DNA of 64,000 bases, taken from positions 92,690,143-92,754,142 of the forward strand of contig NC_062220.1 in NCBI RefSeq assembly GCF_902686445.1, in the 5' to 3' direction. The DNA is from Sciurus carolinensis. Taxonomy: Eukaryota > Chordata > Mammalia > Rodentia > Sciuridae. The notes under the pieces were generated by a model. It worked only from the letters and a program-made list of their open reading frames with translations. It was not told the DNA's origin and did not search any database. Shown in pieces: positions 25,678 through 36,948 of the stretch (position 1 is the first letter of the stretch; each line of letters opens with the position of its first letter). The translations under genes and the position numbers were made by a program.

Positions 25678-25866
25678 TCCAGCTCTTCTCAAACTTGAAT
25701 GGGCATTAGAAGAGCCTGGGGAGCTTGTCATTAATGCAGCTTCTCAGGTTCTGTTTCCCACTAATCTAGTCGCGTAGAGCTGGGTGCTCTCCAAAGTGTT
25801 GCAATTAGCAAGCACTCCAGAGAATTCTGTGCAGGCCATCCAAGGAGCATGCTTTGGAAACTACTA
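25678..25866 (+). mobile_element. MER5A-type hAT relic
   Basis: The run cttctcaaacttgaatggg, agcctggggagcttgtcatt and ggttctgtttcccac follows the MER5A order, closing with catgctttggaaactac, the complement of its start. Almost full length. Confidence 0.75.
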
Positions 25867-25999
25867 TGCTGCACCTCATGTGCCTTGATCAAGTTGACAT
25901 GCATTCCTTTAGACTCACGGACGTAGGATTTGTGACATTTGGAATATGCTGGTATAAGGGTGACTCTTTCCACATTTAGCAGAACACTGTAGGTACCCC

Positions 26000-26150
26000 T
26001 ACTCAAAGTGCAATCCGCAGAACAACATCTTCTCACCTGGAAATGTGTCACAAATACAGAATCTCAGGTCTCAGTCCAGATCTTCTGAATCAGGACCTGC
26101 ATTTTAACAAGATGGCCAGGGGATGCATGCGTTCATTACTGTATAAGAAG
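26000..26150 (-). mobile_element. MER5A-type hAT relic, opposite orientation
   Basis: The run ctcaaagtgcaatccgcaga, tcacctggaaatgtgtcac, acagaatctcaggtctcag and cttctgaatcaggacctgca is MER5A on the minus strand. With the 25678-25866 copy it forms a convergent pair about 130 bases apart; the two are separate insertions, as each has its own ends. Confidence 0.75.
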
Positions 26151-26219
26151 CACAAGTGTAATTGCCAGAGCATGAATTTTAAATGAAGTTGGAATTTATT
26201 CTTTGTGCTGTTATTTATT

Positions 26220-26395
26220 ACTTGATGAACAGGGTCAGTGGCTTCGTCACTCTGAGCATCTCTTTCCTCATCAGTGAAATGAAATGATAATACTCTAATA
26301 AAGCTTCAAACATTGTTCAATTTACCCCTTCCCACCTTGATAGGTACATTGTCTAAGAGAATTCCTAGCACAAAATAATGCTTAATCAATCTCAG
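26220..26395 (+). mobile_element. MIR SINE relic
   Basis: The phrase gagcatctctttcctcatca with a following gaaatgaaatgataatac stretch and a cctagcacaaaataatgctt end follows the MIR 3' half. Confidence 0.55.
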
Positions 26396-26589
26396 TTTCC
26401 TAGCATTCTTTCTAGCTTATTAAGTAACAGCGTCCAACATTTGCATGGGGAATATTAAAATTGCTTAAGAAACCAGTTTATTGTTTAAACACTAGAGGTG
26501 GACAACTTAGATACATAGAATTATGCACAAAGTATTTGAGACCTGAAGGATTGTTTGCAACAAGCAGACTGAGGACATCTCTTGTGTGA

Positions 26590-26900
26590 AAAGAAAGGAA
26601 TGGCTCGGGGAGGGCTGGGTTACAAAAGGATTGTACACGCCTCTCCTAGCAGATTCCACAAGGATTCAACAGGTCTGCTTCGGAGGCTGAGAAAGGACAC
26701 CAGGCAACCAATAACAGCTTGCCCCTGATTTCTGGAAGGTGGATGAGAGATGGCAGTTATGGTGGGGGTGAATTCGAATTTTCTGCCTAATCCCAAATCA
26801 GCACGGGCAGCATCCGGGTAAAATCTGTGGAAGTGTTGACCTCTGGAGAAGTTCTGACCAAAGCATTCAGAGACATTCTAGGAGAGCCAGGAAATTGGGA
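26590..26900. other. Repeat-free, CpG-richer patch
   Basis: At least six CpG dinucleotides occur between about 26608 and 26820, more than in neighbouring unique DNA, with a ccaaccaataac-like CCAAT context near 26705. No transposon was recognised here. It could be a small regulatory element, but nothing proves it. Confidence 0.25.
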
Positions 26901-26999
26901 GATTGCCTCCATGACCTAGTACACATTCACAGGGTTAGTTTTGTGTTCATAGAGGTGTGACACTAAGGTTAGCAATGCAGTCTCTAAATTCAAAGTGAA

Positions 27000-27150
27000 C
27001 TGGTGTCCCACCATGTAGCTCATCACCTGTACATTTGGGTAGGTTACTTTACCTTTCTGTGCTTCTTTTCATTATTCTGTATATAGCTAATGATAGAACC
27101 TATACTGTAGAATTAATAAGTTTAACTCAGGTGATGCATATAAAAGATCT
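27000..27150 (+). mobile_element. MIR SINE relic
   Basis: The phrase gggtaggttactttaccttt, then ctgtgcttcttttcattatt and a gatagaacctatactgtaga stretch are MIR-like in order. Diverged. Confidence 0.5.
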
Positions 27151-30100
27151 AGCATTATCAGCATTTTAAATTTATTTGTCATCAAAGTTACTATATGACA
27201 TCCACAATTGTGGACAAGGAATGAGGATTCAAATGCACAGATTAGCAAGAAAGTTTTGTGCCTCGAATTCACCCTGAGACACTTAATGTTCGCATGCATC
27301 CTAAGTTATTTCTGTTAGTTACACTTAATTCAATTTTATGATAATGGTGTTTGTCTTATAATTTACATGTTTCCAAGAGTGCTCAGTAAAGGGAATATAT
27401 ATATATTCAGTGATGGTTAATAAAGCTAATTACCCGATTCATGGAAAGTTGTACCCATAAAGCTGCCCCAGTTCTGTTGTCTCCATGATTTACTAGCGGG
27501 CACCATGGAGAGATCCCAGTCCTCTCTGCAACTCAGACTTCCGGTTGCTGTCCATGCATCCTCCTCTCTCACAAGAGAGGGCCTCTCTGTGGGATGCTCT
27601 AGTGCCCCCCCACAACCCAGTCCTCATTACATGACTCCACCTGCCTGCAGCCTCCTGCTGCTTCCTCTCAGATCTAGGGCAGGCATTCTGTGTTCTTGGT
27701 TGAAAAAAAAAATTATTCTTTTAATTAGATCCCTCTAGAAAACATCTAAGGAGACACATCTTCAGTTGCTGTCAAATACTGACTACAAGTCTGTCTGATT
27801 GTGAATAATTTTATAAGTCATCCCAAAATGAATCCAACTACACAGTCGCTGTTTCTGTTGCATGGCTCTGGAATCCAAGGGAATGTGTGATATAAAAGCA
27901 CATATCAAACTTTCTGAGGGAAGTCTTAATTTTGATCCTTCACATCGTGCCTTTGAAGTTTTCACCCTGTTGAGGGCGGCTCACGTCACAGCCAAGGAGG
28001 TTAATGTCATTGATGTTGTCATCATTACTGCCATCGCCCTCGTCATCCTGACACCTCTATTTACTGAGCATTAGGCACTTGCCAGGAATTTTTGCATACA
28101 AAATAAAAATTTGAATTAAGCAATGCTCTTTTTAGTAAATTCTGTAGGATTAATACTGGCAGCAATGTAGTGTGGGTCCAACTGAATAACAACCTTTCAT
28201 TAGAAAAAAATGAATAGACATTTGTTGAATCTGAGGAGATACCTGCTCAGTCTAATGATTTTGGTGTAAGGTTGTTATCAATAATCAGATAACAATGCAG
28301 ATTATACATCAGAATCACATATATTCTACCATGAGAACTAAACCAGCAAACAGAAAAGAATGTATATATACCTATTTCTCAAAGTAGGATCCAATCACTA
28401 AAATATACATTAAAAAGAACCAGAGTGAGAAGACAATTCTGTTTCTCACTGTCCAGATTGTTGCTTATCCCTCAGGTAACTGTTTCCATCAACCTTGACC
28501 CTCATATTGTTGTTAAAGATCAAATGCAGTAAAGATATCAGTATCCTGGGTCAAAGCAGCTTCATTCATGTTATATGAAGTCAGAGGCTAAGGAAAGATC
28601 AATACAAAATGATTGCAGGTTACTACATCATTTTCCAGACAGATTTCTTCTTGTGATGATAAGGAAGTATAACAGCAGTCAAACAAAAAATAGCTGAATT
28701 AGACAATACACTTCTTGATAAGGCTTCAAGGTTAATAGTTGCAAAAAAGTGCCATATAGGTGGAAGAGTCATCCTTAAAAATTCTCCTGCTCCACAGAGT
28801 ATCATTCTCAGAATTTCCAACCCATCCATTGCTGTCACAGGATGTAGCACAAGTGGCTAGGAGAAGGGGACATCCAGTCACCTGCTGGGCTCTTGGCTTT
28901 GAGGGCATAGAGGAATATCCTGTGAAGGGGGAATTTACATGAGACATACAGGGTTTAGGTCTAACAGATTGGTGATGAGAAGGAGTCAACAGAATGTCAA
29001 CATTCTGGTGGCAGTAAATCCTTAGTAGACATGGGCTATGAACAAAACAAGGTAAGGGACTTAGATTCACCAAGTTCCTAAGCTGTCCTTGAATGACAAA
29101 GTGGAGAAGAACAGGTCTCCTCAATTATCAGATGAAATGTGGGCTCCCATGATTTTATTCACTGAATCCATAGCTCATTCCTCTCAGCTGCCTTGATTCT
29201 CAGTTACCAATAAATCCTGGTCTTCCCACAAGAATTTACTATATGTGAGTGTCTGGGAAAGGATAACAGTGTTATGGTAAAATTTAGGCTTCATACAATT
29301 CTAGATGGATTCTGTTGAATTCTTTCCTAAATTCTGTTTATATGTCACATCATCATGCTTGCATCCTCTGACTTACTGACCATACTTTTCAAACTGACAA
29401 CTAGAAAAGTGGTAACAGAAAATCACCAATACAATTTGATCATTCCTCCTTTAATTCCTGTCTTTAACCCATAAAACAAGCCCGGGTCCAATTATGAGTC
29501 CAGACAAACATAAGGTCAGCCATATATGTTTATATTCAGTGGAAGGTTATCACTGTTGACAAATTCGAGACAATCTTCAGAACTTGTACTAATATGAAGC
29601 CAAATTTCCCATTTCTACCAGAAGTGTTTCTATTCAGCAGAACTAAGTTAAGGATGACCTTTACTCCCTCCCCAGGACTCCACACAGAGAACCGTGAAGC
29701 TGCTCTTTGAGGACACTTTCAGGACTGTGAGAAACAGACTATTGAGTTGAGATCAATGATCACTTTTACCGGTGGTCAGCTGACATCGGAATATTGAAAC
29801 AAAGCACATTTATCATCTCAGGGAACCTAGGCAGCATGCTGGTGAGCTGGGGTCTTAGTTTATGTCTCCCTCATACTGACATTCCTTTAGATTTACATTT
29901 CCTTTAAGTTTTAATATAAGACTTGGCCAGTCTGCCCCAACTCCAACAGTGTTTCTCCCCTTATATTTCAGAATTTAAAAGGTGTCTATGTCATAATATT
30001 TAAGGAAATGAAATTTTTGGAATCTTAGGTGTCACAATAACATAGAACGTTCAACACTGTTTTAAGAGTTAGCACCTTAGGACTTTTCCTATTTTAAGAA

Positions 30101-30219
30101 TTGCAGCATGAACATTGGGAAAGATATACTCCAAGGGAATCAACTAAACCTAAAAAAAGATAATCACTATAATCACTGTGTATGTTGAGTAGCTGAGTTT
30201 GAATTAAGCTCAAAGCTAC
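27151..30219. other. Long stretch without recognised features
   Basis: About 3 kb with no repeat family that I can name and no convincing gene. Open frames at 27505-27738, 27862-28074 and 28732-29124 carry no known domain. Very old LTR-internal sequence cannot be excluded for 28450-29800. Confidence 0.4.
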
Positions 30220-30351
30220 TTTTTTTCTTTCTTTCTTTCTTTTTGGTACCAGGGATTGAACCCAGGGGTGCTTAACCACTGAGCCACATCCCCAGCCCTT
30301 TCTACAGAGTAGAGACAGGGTCTCACTGAGTTGCTTAGGGCCCAGCAAGAG
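30220..30351 (-). mobile_element. Composite B1-ID SINE, 5'-shortened
   Basis: On the plus strand: T-rich start, ggtaccagggattgaaccca, cttaaccactgagccacatc and cccagccc (ID complement), then agagacagggtctcactgag and ttgcttagggcc (B1 part complement). Flanks caaagctact (30211-30220) and catagctact (30352-30361) agree at 9 of 10 positions and are the likely target-site duplication. Confidence 0.9.
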
Positions 30352-30914
30352 CATAGCTACTTAATGAGTAATCTGACTTAATTTTCTCTAACCTGGGTCA
30401 TTTGATCCCAAATTTTGCTATTTCTTGAAGCTGCCAGGTCCTACCTGAGCCCACAGTTGTGGGTAAAGCTACAGGTTGTGACTCAAGTGATGCTTCTGAC
30501 CATGTGTTAGCTTCCAGGCTCACTTTGTTTCTCTGACTTTTAGCTTAGATTTATCTAGATTTTCCTTTCCCTCCCAGCCCTTGGCACTTGTTATGCCATG
30601 TGGATGGGGTGTGCCTGCCTGCTTCATTTTGCTTTGGCCTGAGAGACAGCCTCTCTTGTTGTAGTTGGGTGCACCCAAACTCCCCACAGACGCTAGAACC
30701 CGAGCCACGCTCCAGTGGCATCAGGCGGAGGGTAGTAGCCTAGAGAGAGCATCACTTGGTAGGCCAGGTTTTAGATGCAGTGCTGGGGTTTGTTCAGCAG
30801 AGGGAGACAGTTCCACTTGGCTGAACTGTGCAAAGGGAGCCTTGACAAGATCTGCTAGGAGAAGCCTGCCAAGTATTGGAGAATTCAGCATTGCACTGGA
30901 ACACTGACTGTAGG
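30352..30914. other. Unique sequence
   Basis: No repeat recognised. An 80-residue open frame at 30665-30907 lies in a GC-richer patch; it has no known motif and no splice support. Confidence 0.35.
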
Positions 30915-31150
30915 GTGGAGGGTATTTTCAAGCAGAGAGAATCACATCTGAGAACACACCCACATGGAAAATAGCTAAGCCTGATTAGGAAACTACAAGC
31001 ACATTAACACAGTTGGTGTGGAGGGTTTATGTAATGGGGTAGGAAGATGCCAGAAAGATAAGCCTAGAAAAATAGTAGCAGATGGTGAGTGATCTTCTAA
31101 GCTGTGCAAGGAGGTTTTGACTTGATCTTGCACATGTCAGAGAATAGTGT
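30915..31150 (-). mobile_element. L2 LINE fragment
   Basis: The order of a gagagaatcacatctgagaa block, a ggtgtggagggtttatgtaa block, and an aaggaggttttgacttgatc block matches the reverse complement of L2 3' sequence. The same order is seen at 37940-38270. Old and diverged. Confidence 0.4.
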
Positions 31151-33884
31151 GTATGAGGGTGACAAGCTCAGAATCAAATAAATTTCCTGGTAAAATTTGT
31201 GGAGTGTATAATGAATCTTCCAGAGATTTCAGGGATAAATATGACGTTACAGGATTATAAATGTCACAGATTCAAAGCAGCTATGAATATAGTACTCTCT
31301 GCTCCATCTCATACCACCAACTGCAGAAATGTTTACATTTAATTTTCATAATATGATGGCTCCACACACAATTGTGCAAATTCCACCAGTAACTGTCTTG
31401 ATGGTCACTCTGGGAACACTGGGGCTCTCTTGATCATTTGACTCCTTTTCCTATCTCTACTTGCCTTTTCATCCTACATTCTGCAGCAGGTTCTCCAAAC
31501 AACATTTAAAGCTGTGACCTTTTAAGTAAAATAAGCATTCAAAAGTCTTGCTATGATTTAAATTCTGAGTTTGAGCCAGTTGTTTTTACCTAGACATGCT
31601 ATAGTGTATGAAAAATTGCTAGAACAATTTAGTGTAGAATTTTCTATTTCCAATTGGCGTCAAATGACGATATGTGAATTATATATATATTTTTGTCTCT
31701 CAGTGTTTTTCCGTCTTTTACAATTCATACTGTGTCAGGGGAAAAAAAATCAGAATTCACCCCTGCTGCATATTGATGCATTTCCTGAAAGATGATCAGC
31801 CAAATCAGTCATATTCTCAGAGAGATGATATGGTCCAACTTATTCTCATAACTTATAGTTTGAATTTATTTTCCCTTTGCTGTCTTCCAAGTTATTATTT
31901 TACTGGCAGTAGAAAAAAAAATGGATTCATCGAGCTATCAGATTGTATTTTGGAACCAATATTATTTTCACTCTCATGAAAGCCAGCTTGAAATGATCAG
32001 CAGGGTTATCAAAGTAGCAATGTTTTGTCTTTTATAAATGACTGGAAATGATTGGAAGCCCTGACCAAAAGATTTTTGGTCTCAACTAGGACAATAAATG
32101 ATTTAATTTCTATTTTGAAACTGATTATCCTAAACTAATTTCCAGTTCATATCAGGGATTTCAAGAAAATGGGATATGTTTTACACAAGATTAGGCAACT
32201 GAATTTGGCCAAACAATTCTGTGTGATTGCTGGTTCTATCTCTTGAAACACATGGTCCTTGTTACTGAAAGAAAACATTTGCCTGAAGTAGGGCCTTTGA
32301 TTACTTTCACTCTTCTTATTATTGTAGTGAGAGCTCTGGAGTATGTGTTAGTGTATAACTAAGTTGAGTGTCATATAGGGCATATCCCATGGGCCTCTAT
32401 AATTCTGTTCACAGATGAAGTCCATGAATCTTTGGGAAGAGGAAATGAATGTGTACAAACTGACAAAAGACATTGCAGGTGAGAAATGCAATAAAAGATA
32501 CATCCTTAACCTCCCAAGTGTGCCCTTAGTGAAGTACTGAATTGTCCTAAGCCTGGAGAAAATCTGGTGCTACAACTCTATATGGGGCAACAGTAGGAAA
32601 GGAAAGATCTTGGTTATGGCCCCCAAAGACCACACATATTGTTCTTTCACTTGAGTGAGATTTTTGTGTCAGGTTCATTATAAGAATCTGAGAAGATGAC
32701 TTATGGAATGAAGAGCTAAGGTAGAATGGTCTTTGCTTAGAGATCTGTAACTCCAGAAGCTGGCAGGGTCTACTTTCATCTCAGTTAGAACAGTTTGACC
32801 AGAAATGGCAAAAGACTATGATCAGTTGGAAGTGCCACCAGTAAGGTGCAAGCCATGGCTACAGAATCAGCTCTCATTGTTGGAACAATGGCAGAGCTGG
32901 GTGACCCAAATGTCTTCATGAAGCAATTTCATGGACCAGGAAAAAAGTGGATGACACCAATATAGAAACCACTGGAAGCATGTGCTTTGTTTTTGGAGTG
33001 ACAACATTATAACTGAGGAGAGGTTATTGGGCAGTAACGTAGAGATTCTCCCTCTGTGGTAGAGGAGGACCTCAGTGGACACCATGGAGAAAGAAGCAAG
33101 TCATCTTAACACTCCTCAGAAGATGGGAGGTTGGGTGTGTGGTGGGGGAGGAGTTGAATGAGGTGTGAAGCTCCAGGAATTTTTCAGATGAGACCATTGT
33201 TGGTAACCTGTGTGTTACCACCAAGTGATCAGGAGTCATGCATGTAGGAATTTGGAAACCCAAACCACTTTATGAGAATTCACATGAGAGTCAGAGTGAA
33301 CACAGTAAATGTCCCTTTCCCCCAATCTGATTCCCTAACTCCTGGTCTTCCCTTTGTTGTACATGACATAAAACATCTTACTCTCTGCTTAGGATTAGTT
33401 CTTAGTTCAAACTGAGATCTTGTTGGTGAGCAATTCACAAAGTAATTAAATAATAATATGACTTTGAACTACCTTTGAGGCCTTGGGCAAGGTAACTAAG
33501 AGACCTATGGAGGTAGTGACCTTAGAATTACCATGTTCCATCACAGGTTCTGTACTGGACTTCCACATCACACAGCCTGATAATGGAAGAATGGACATGT
33601 GCTTGGGAGAAGAGGGAGGTAGTCTCTTTTGATATGAAAGCCACTATCTTCATCCTGACACTGAAGTCTGATTCTAGTTCCCTATTCTGAAATTCATGTA
33701 GCATCTCTATTTGAAAGTCCATTTTCCTTTTACACTCAATATGTGTCATTCTTAACACATTAACTCCCCACTTTTAATTCTCATTTTATCAGTGGAATGA
33801 TTTTCTCCCAACCTTCAAAATTGGAAATATCTTCCATTTTTCCCTTAAAACCCTCCAAATTTACATTATTCAATTTTTCATAAC
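31151..33884. other. Mostly unique sequence
   Basis: No named repeat. A short segment at 32415-32478 has an acceptor-like left border and a donor-like right border (see findings). Open frames at 32867-33263 are minus-strand and have no known domain. Confidence 0.4.
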
Positions 33885-34165
33885 TAGAAGGATATACCCA
33901 AGGTGAGATATTTTGCAAAGGTAAAGGGTTTGTTTAGCTCACAGTTCTGGAGGATAAAGGGCATGGCACTAGCATTGGCTCAAATCTGTGGGAACCTCAT
34001 GGTAGATGGCATCACAACAGTGGATCACATGTGGGAACAGAATATCACATTTCAATATGAAAAACCAGAGATGGACTGGTGTCCCACAATCCCTTCCAAC
34101 CCCTACCCATGATCAAAGGATATTCCACTAGACCCCATTTCTTAAACGGACCCTCTGGGAACCAA
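33885..34165 (-). mobile_element. MaLR-type LTR fragment
   Basis: On the plus strand, gtttgtttagctcacagttc followed by tggaggataaagg is the complement of the polyadenylation region block (ctgtgagctaaacaaacc) shared by MaLR LTRs. The continuation through a tcccacaatccctt block and a cactagaccccatttctta block keeps the LTR order. The TG start side is not clear. Confidence 0.65.
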
Positions 34166-35002
34166 GCCTCCACCGCAGGAGCTCTTGAGAGACAAAATGC
34201 ATTGAAACCTTATCAGTATCCATAAAACCTTGTGCCTGAGTTATTCTGACATTTTTTCTTAAAATGGAATAATCCCTTGCTCTTTATTGCCACTGTACCA
34301 CTATAATTGGAATATACATTAATTCACTCCTGGACCAGTATGAGTCTTCCCCAAACCCCGTTGGTCATGGATACCTCCACATGTCCCTCTGCAGTTTGGA
34401 AAGTTAGTGTGCTTACCCATTGGGTGGGTACCCAGTCCAGTCTTAACCTCTGGTCGGGTCTGATTGGTCCTAACACCAGAATAATAAAAAATTCCCACCA
34501 CTTGTTAGTAAACAACTTCAACTCTGCCCTAAGTCTATTCAGATTCAACAGATTTTTACATCAACATCATTCCTTAGCTGACTCTTCCTTCCTCCTATCA
34601 GCCTTGCTAATTTCTACAATCATATAAACCTCTTTTCATTCCTACCATGTTGATAAAGTAATCCTTAGTAACTTCAGCTGTGACCAACCTTGAATAGTTT
34701 TGAGTTACACATTTTTCTGGCTTATAGTGGGCATTCAATAAATACTTGAATTAAATTACATTCTGTCATATTAATCTCAATCTCCTTCATGTGTGAAAGT
34801 ATTGCCCTTTAAACTGTAGTATAAGGTCCTTGAATTTAATAAAGGCTTGCTGAATTGAACTTTCTGATTCATGTGTTGGAAACATAGACCAAATAATTTT
34901 AATTTTTAAATCTGTGCTTGGTCATGGTCTATCAAAAGCATATTTAAACAAAGGAAATTTATGCAAATATTTCTCTTCTATAGTTAATACAAAAGGAGAA
35001 GC
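34166..35002. other. Unique sequence with possible L2/MIR tail
   Basis: Only 34725-34760 (ttatagtgggcattcaataa+atact) looks like the shared L2/MIR 3' tail. The rest is unassigned. The open frame at 34307-34627 has no known domain. Confidence 0.35.
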
Positions 35003-35138
35003 ATCCCTTTCTTTCCTTTCCTTTCCCTTTCTTCCTTCCTTCCTTCCTTCCTTCCTTCCTTCCTTCCTTCCTTCCTTTCTTCCTTCCTTCCTCCCTCCCT
35101 CCCTTCATCCTTTCCTTTCCTTTCCTTTCTTTTCCTTT

Positions 35139-35200
<62 letters not shown>

Positions 35201-35208
35201 CCTTTTTT
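35003..35208. repeat. 200-bp polypyrimidine tract: (CCTT)n then (CT)n
   Basis: Almost pure C/T on the plus strand: TTTCC and CCTT units, a CCCT patch around 35090-35105, TTTCC units again, and a pure (CT)n run at 35142-35194. Both strands are open in several frames, which is only a translation of the repeat (Arg-Glu or Ser-Leu runs). Confidence 0.97.
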
Positions 35209-36848
35209 AGCATAGAAAAGGGAGAGTAATCACAACTAAAAAAGGGATTGAGCAATTCTAAGCAGTGAGGCTTCTGAGGGTCAAGGAAGCTCTTTGGGTA
35301 ATAGCCGGCTTTGAGAGGGAGATAGCAGGTGCCATGGACTTAGGATATTCCAGAAAAATACGGAAAAGTAGGTGGAGAAAATGGTTTCTCTTTGTCAAGT
35401 AATGCTCCTGACATTAAATTCTAGAGGGTACAAAATTTATAACCAGATTGGTTTGACAAATGGTGTGAAGTTGTAAACAAATGTATATTTTGTGGGGAAA
35501 GAAGAAAATTTGCCTGCCTAGGTTATAAAACTCATTTTGAAGAGAAGAATAAGACAAAGCCACACTAGCTACCATTCAAATGTTCAGTAGCCATATGTGG
35601 CCAGGGACTACTATAGTTGATTATGCAAATACAGAACATTTTCTTCACTGCAGGAAGTTCCACTGGGGGAGCTCTGCTCTGGATTCCACTGAGACTTCAT
35701 TATGATCCTAGAGAGAGATTGGAAAACAGGAAACACTTGCCCTGCCCAAGGTATCTTTGGTTTTATGACAAACTCTTCTAAAGTCTCTCAAAGAATGCCA
35801 CCAAATTATTTTTAAATCGATTCATTCCAATTTAGGTAAATTAAAACGACCAAAATAGTCATACTCTACTTTTTTTTCTGTGACGAGTAAAACTTACTGT
35901 CACATCTTCTCTGAAGAGCTTTTTTGAGCAGTTCTGAAAATAGAACCTGTTCTCAACATTCACAATGATTTCTTCCACCAGTTATATCCTCAGCAGACAT
36001 GGACAGAGCACTGTGGTCTTGGCCCTTGGTGTTACCCAGATGTGGTTTCATTGGTCAGACCCCTTTATGATCTCTTCTTTTGATCTTCTTCCTTTTCTAC
36101 TGAGACTTTCTGGTGCCTTCCAAAGAGTAGGATCCCAAGTCAGCTGGTGGTAAACATGCCACGAAACACAATAGGTTGGTATTTCAAGTGGAAGCTTCCC
36201 TCCTGGGCTTGGTTCCTCATAAAACATGAAGATATATTTCCAGTCATTTATCCTTTTTGGTCTAAACTCCCTCTTCTTGTTACATGAAAGTTTGGAGACA
36301 GGAAGCTCAAAATATGTTTAAATCAAGAATGCCTCAAATTCAAAGGATCTAGAGAAGATCTTAGAGAACCGACATTTTCACACCCCTGGGACAAAACCTG
36401 GATGCTTATCCCCTCCCAAGTCTGAGTAAAGCAGAACTGGGAGAGAAGATGTAACAGTAAACAAATGACCGTAATTCTTCCATTGTAAGAGAAAACAACA
36501 AGAGCAACTGTGACTCCCAACCTCCCAGCTGCCACTGGAAGCTGCCAACTTGCTCGTCACTGTGACCCTCAAGTGGACCTGCTGTCATTTCACAGTACGG
36601 GGACAAGAGTTCCACACATCTTCAACCACAGAATACATCACTTTCTTTGTTGTTCCATTTGGCTAATCAAAGGTCAGAAGAGAGAGTGAGTCACATGACA
36701 GGCTTCATTTTCCCCATCTCTCACATCAGCATAGAATCTTGGGACTTTATACAATTTCCCTTGACCATGCATTTACTTGGCAATGATATTTTGTTCAATG
36801 CACTAAATGAGGCATTGAGGATATTAAGATAAATAAGATGTCCCCTTA
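35209..36848. other. Mostly unique sequence with one hAT relic
   Basis: The 35545-35685 part holds a hAT relic listed separately. No gene recognised. The last 30 bases (36820-36848) are the left flank of the composite L1 locus. Confidence 0.4.
35545..35685. mobile_element. hAT-type MER relic
   Basis: The phrase ctagctaccattcaaatgtt, cagtagccatatgtggccag, and acagaacattttcttcact followed by gaagttccactggg follows a common mammalian element with agccacatgtggct blocks and a closing ttctattgga type end. The family name is uncertain. Confidence 0.5.
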
Positions 36849-36948
36849 AAAACCTTTTTATAGTCATATGTGATCTGTATCCAAAGAGGCCTATTAAGTT
36901 TTCACTGTCTTTCACTTTTATCTTCATAACAAGCTGGAAGGAGGACTA
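36849..36948 (-). repeat. 100-bp inverted duplicate, inserted copy
   Basis: Equals the reverse complement of 6977-7076 at all 100 positions by my reading. Its right end touches L1 text, sharing the three bases cta (36946-36948) with both the donor and the L1 consensus. Its left end shares an A run with the flank. This looks like templated filler at the composite L1 locus. Confidence 0.93.

Noticed and set aside
27862..28074. 70-residue frame with a hydrophobic C-terminal end
   Set aside because: The end (VIDVVIITAIALVIL) looks membrane-like, but the frame is short and solitary, in AT-rich DNA without other gene signals.
30665..30907. 80-residue frame in a GC-richer patch
   Set aside because: No homology recognised and no splice borders; GC-rich patches give longer chance frames.
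32867..33263. Degenerate processed pseudogene
   Set aside because: The purine-rich text suggested coding origin, but no protein family could be named and no poly-A tail or target duplication was seen.
34914..35255. Open frames of about 98 residues on both strands with Ser-Leu or Arg-Glu runs
   Set aside because: They are translations of the polypyrimidine microsatellite.
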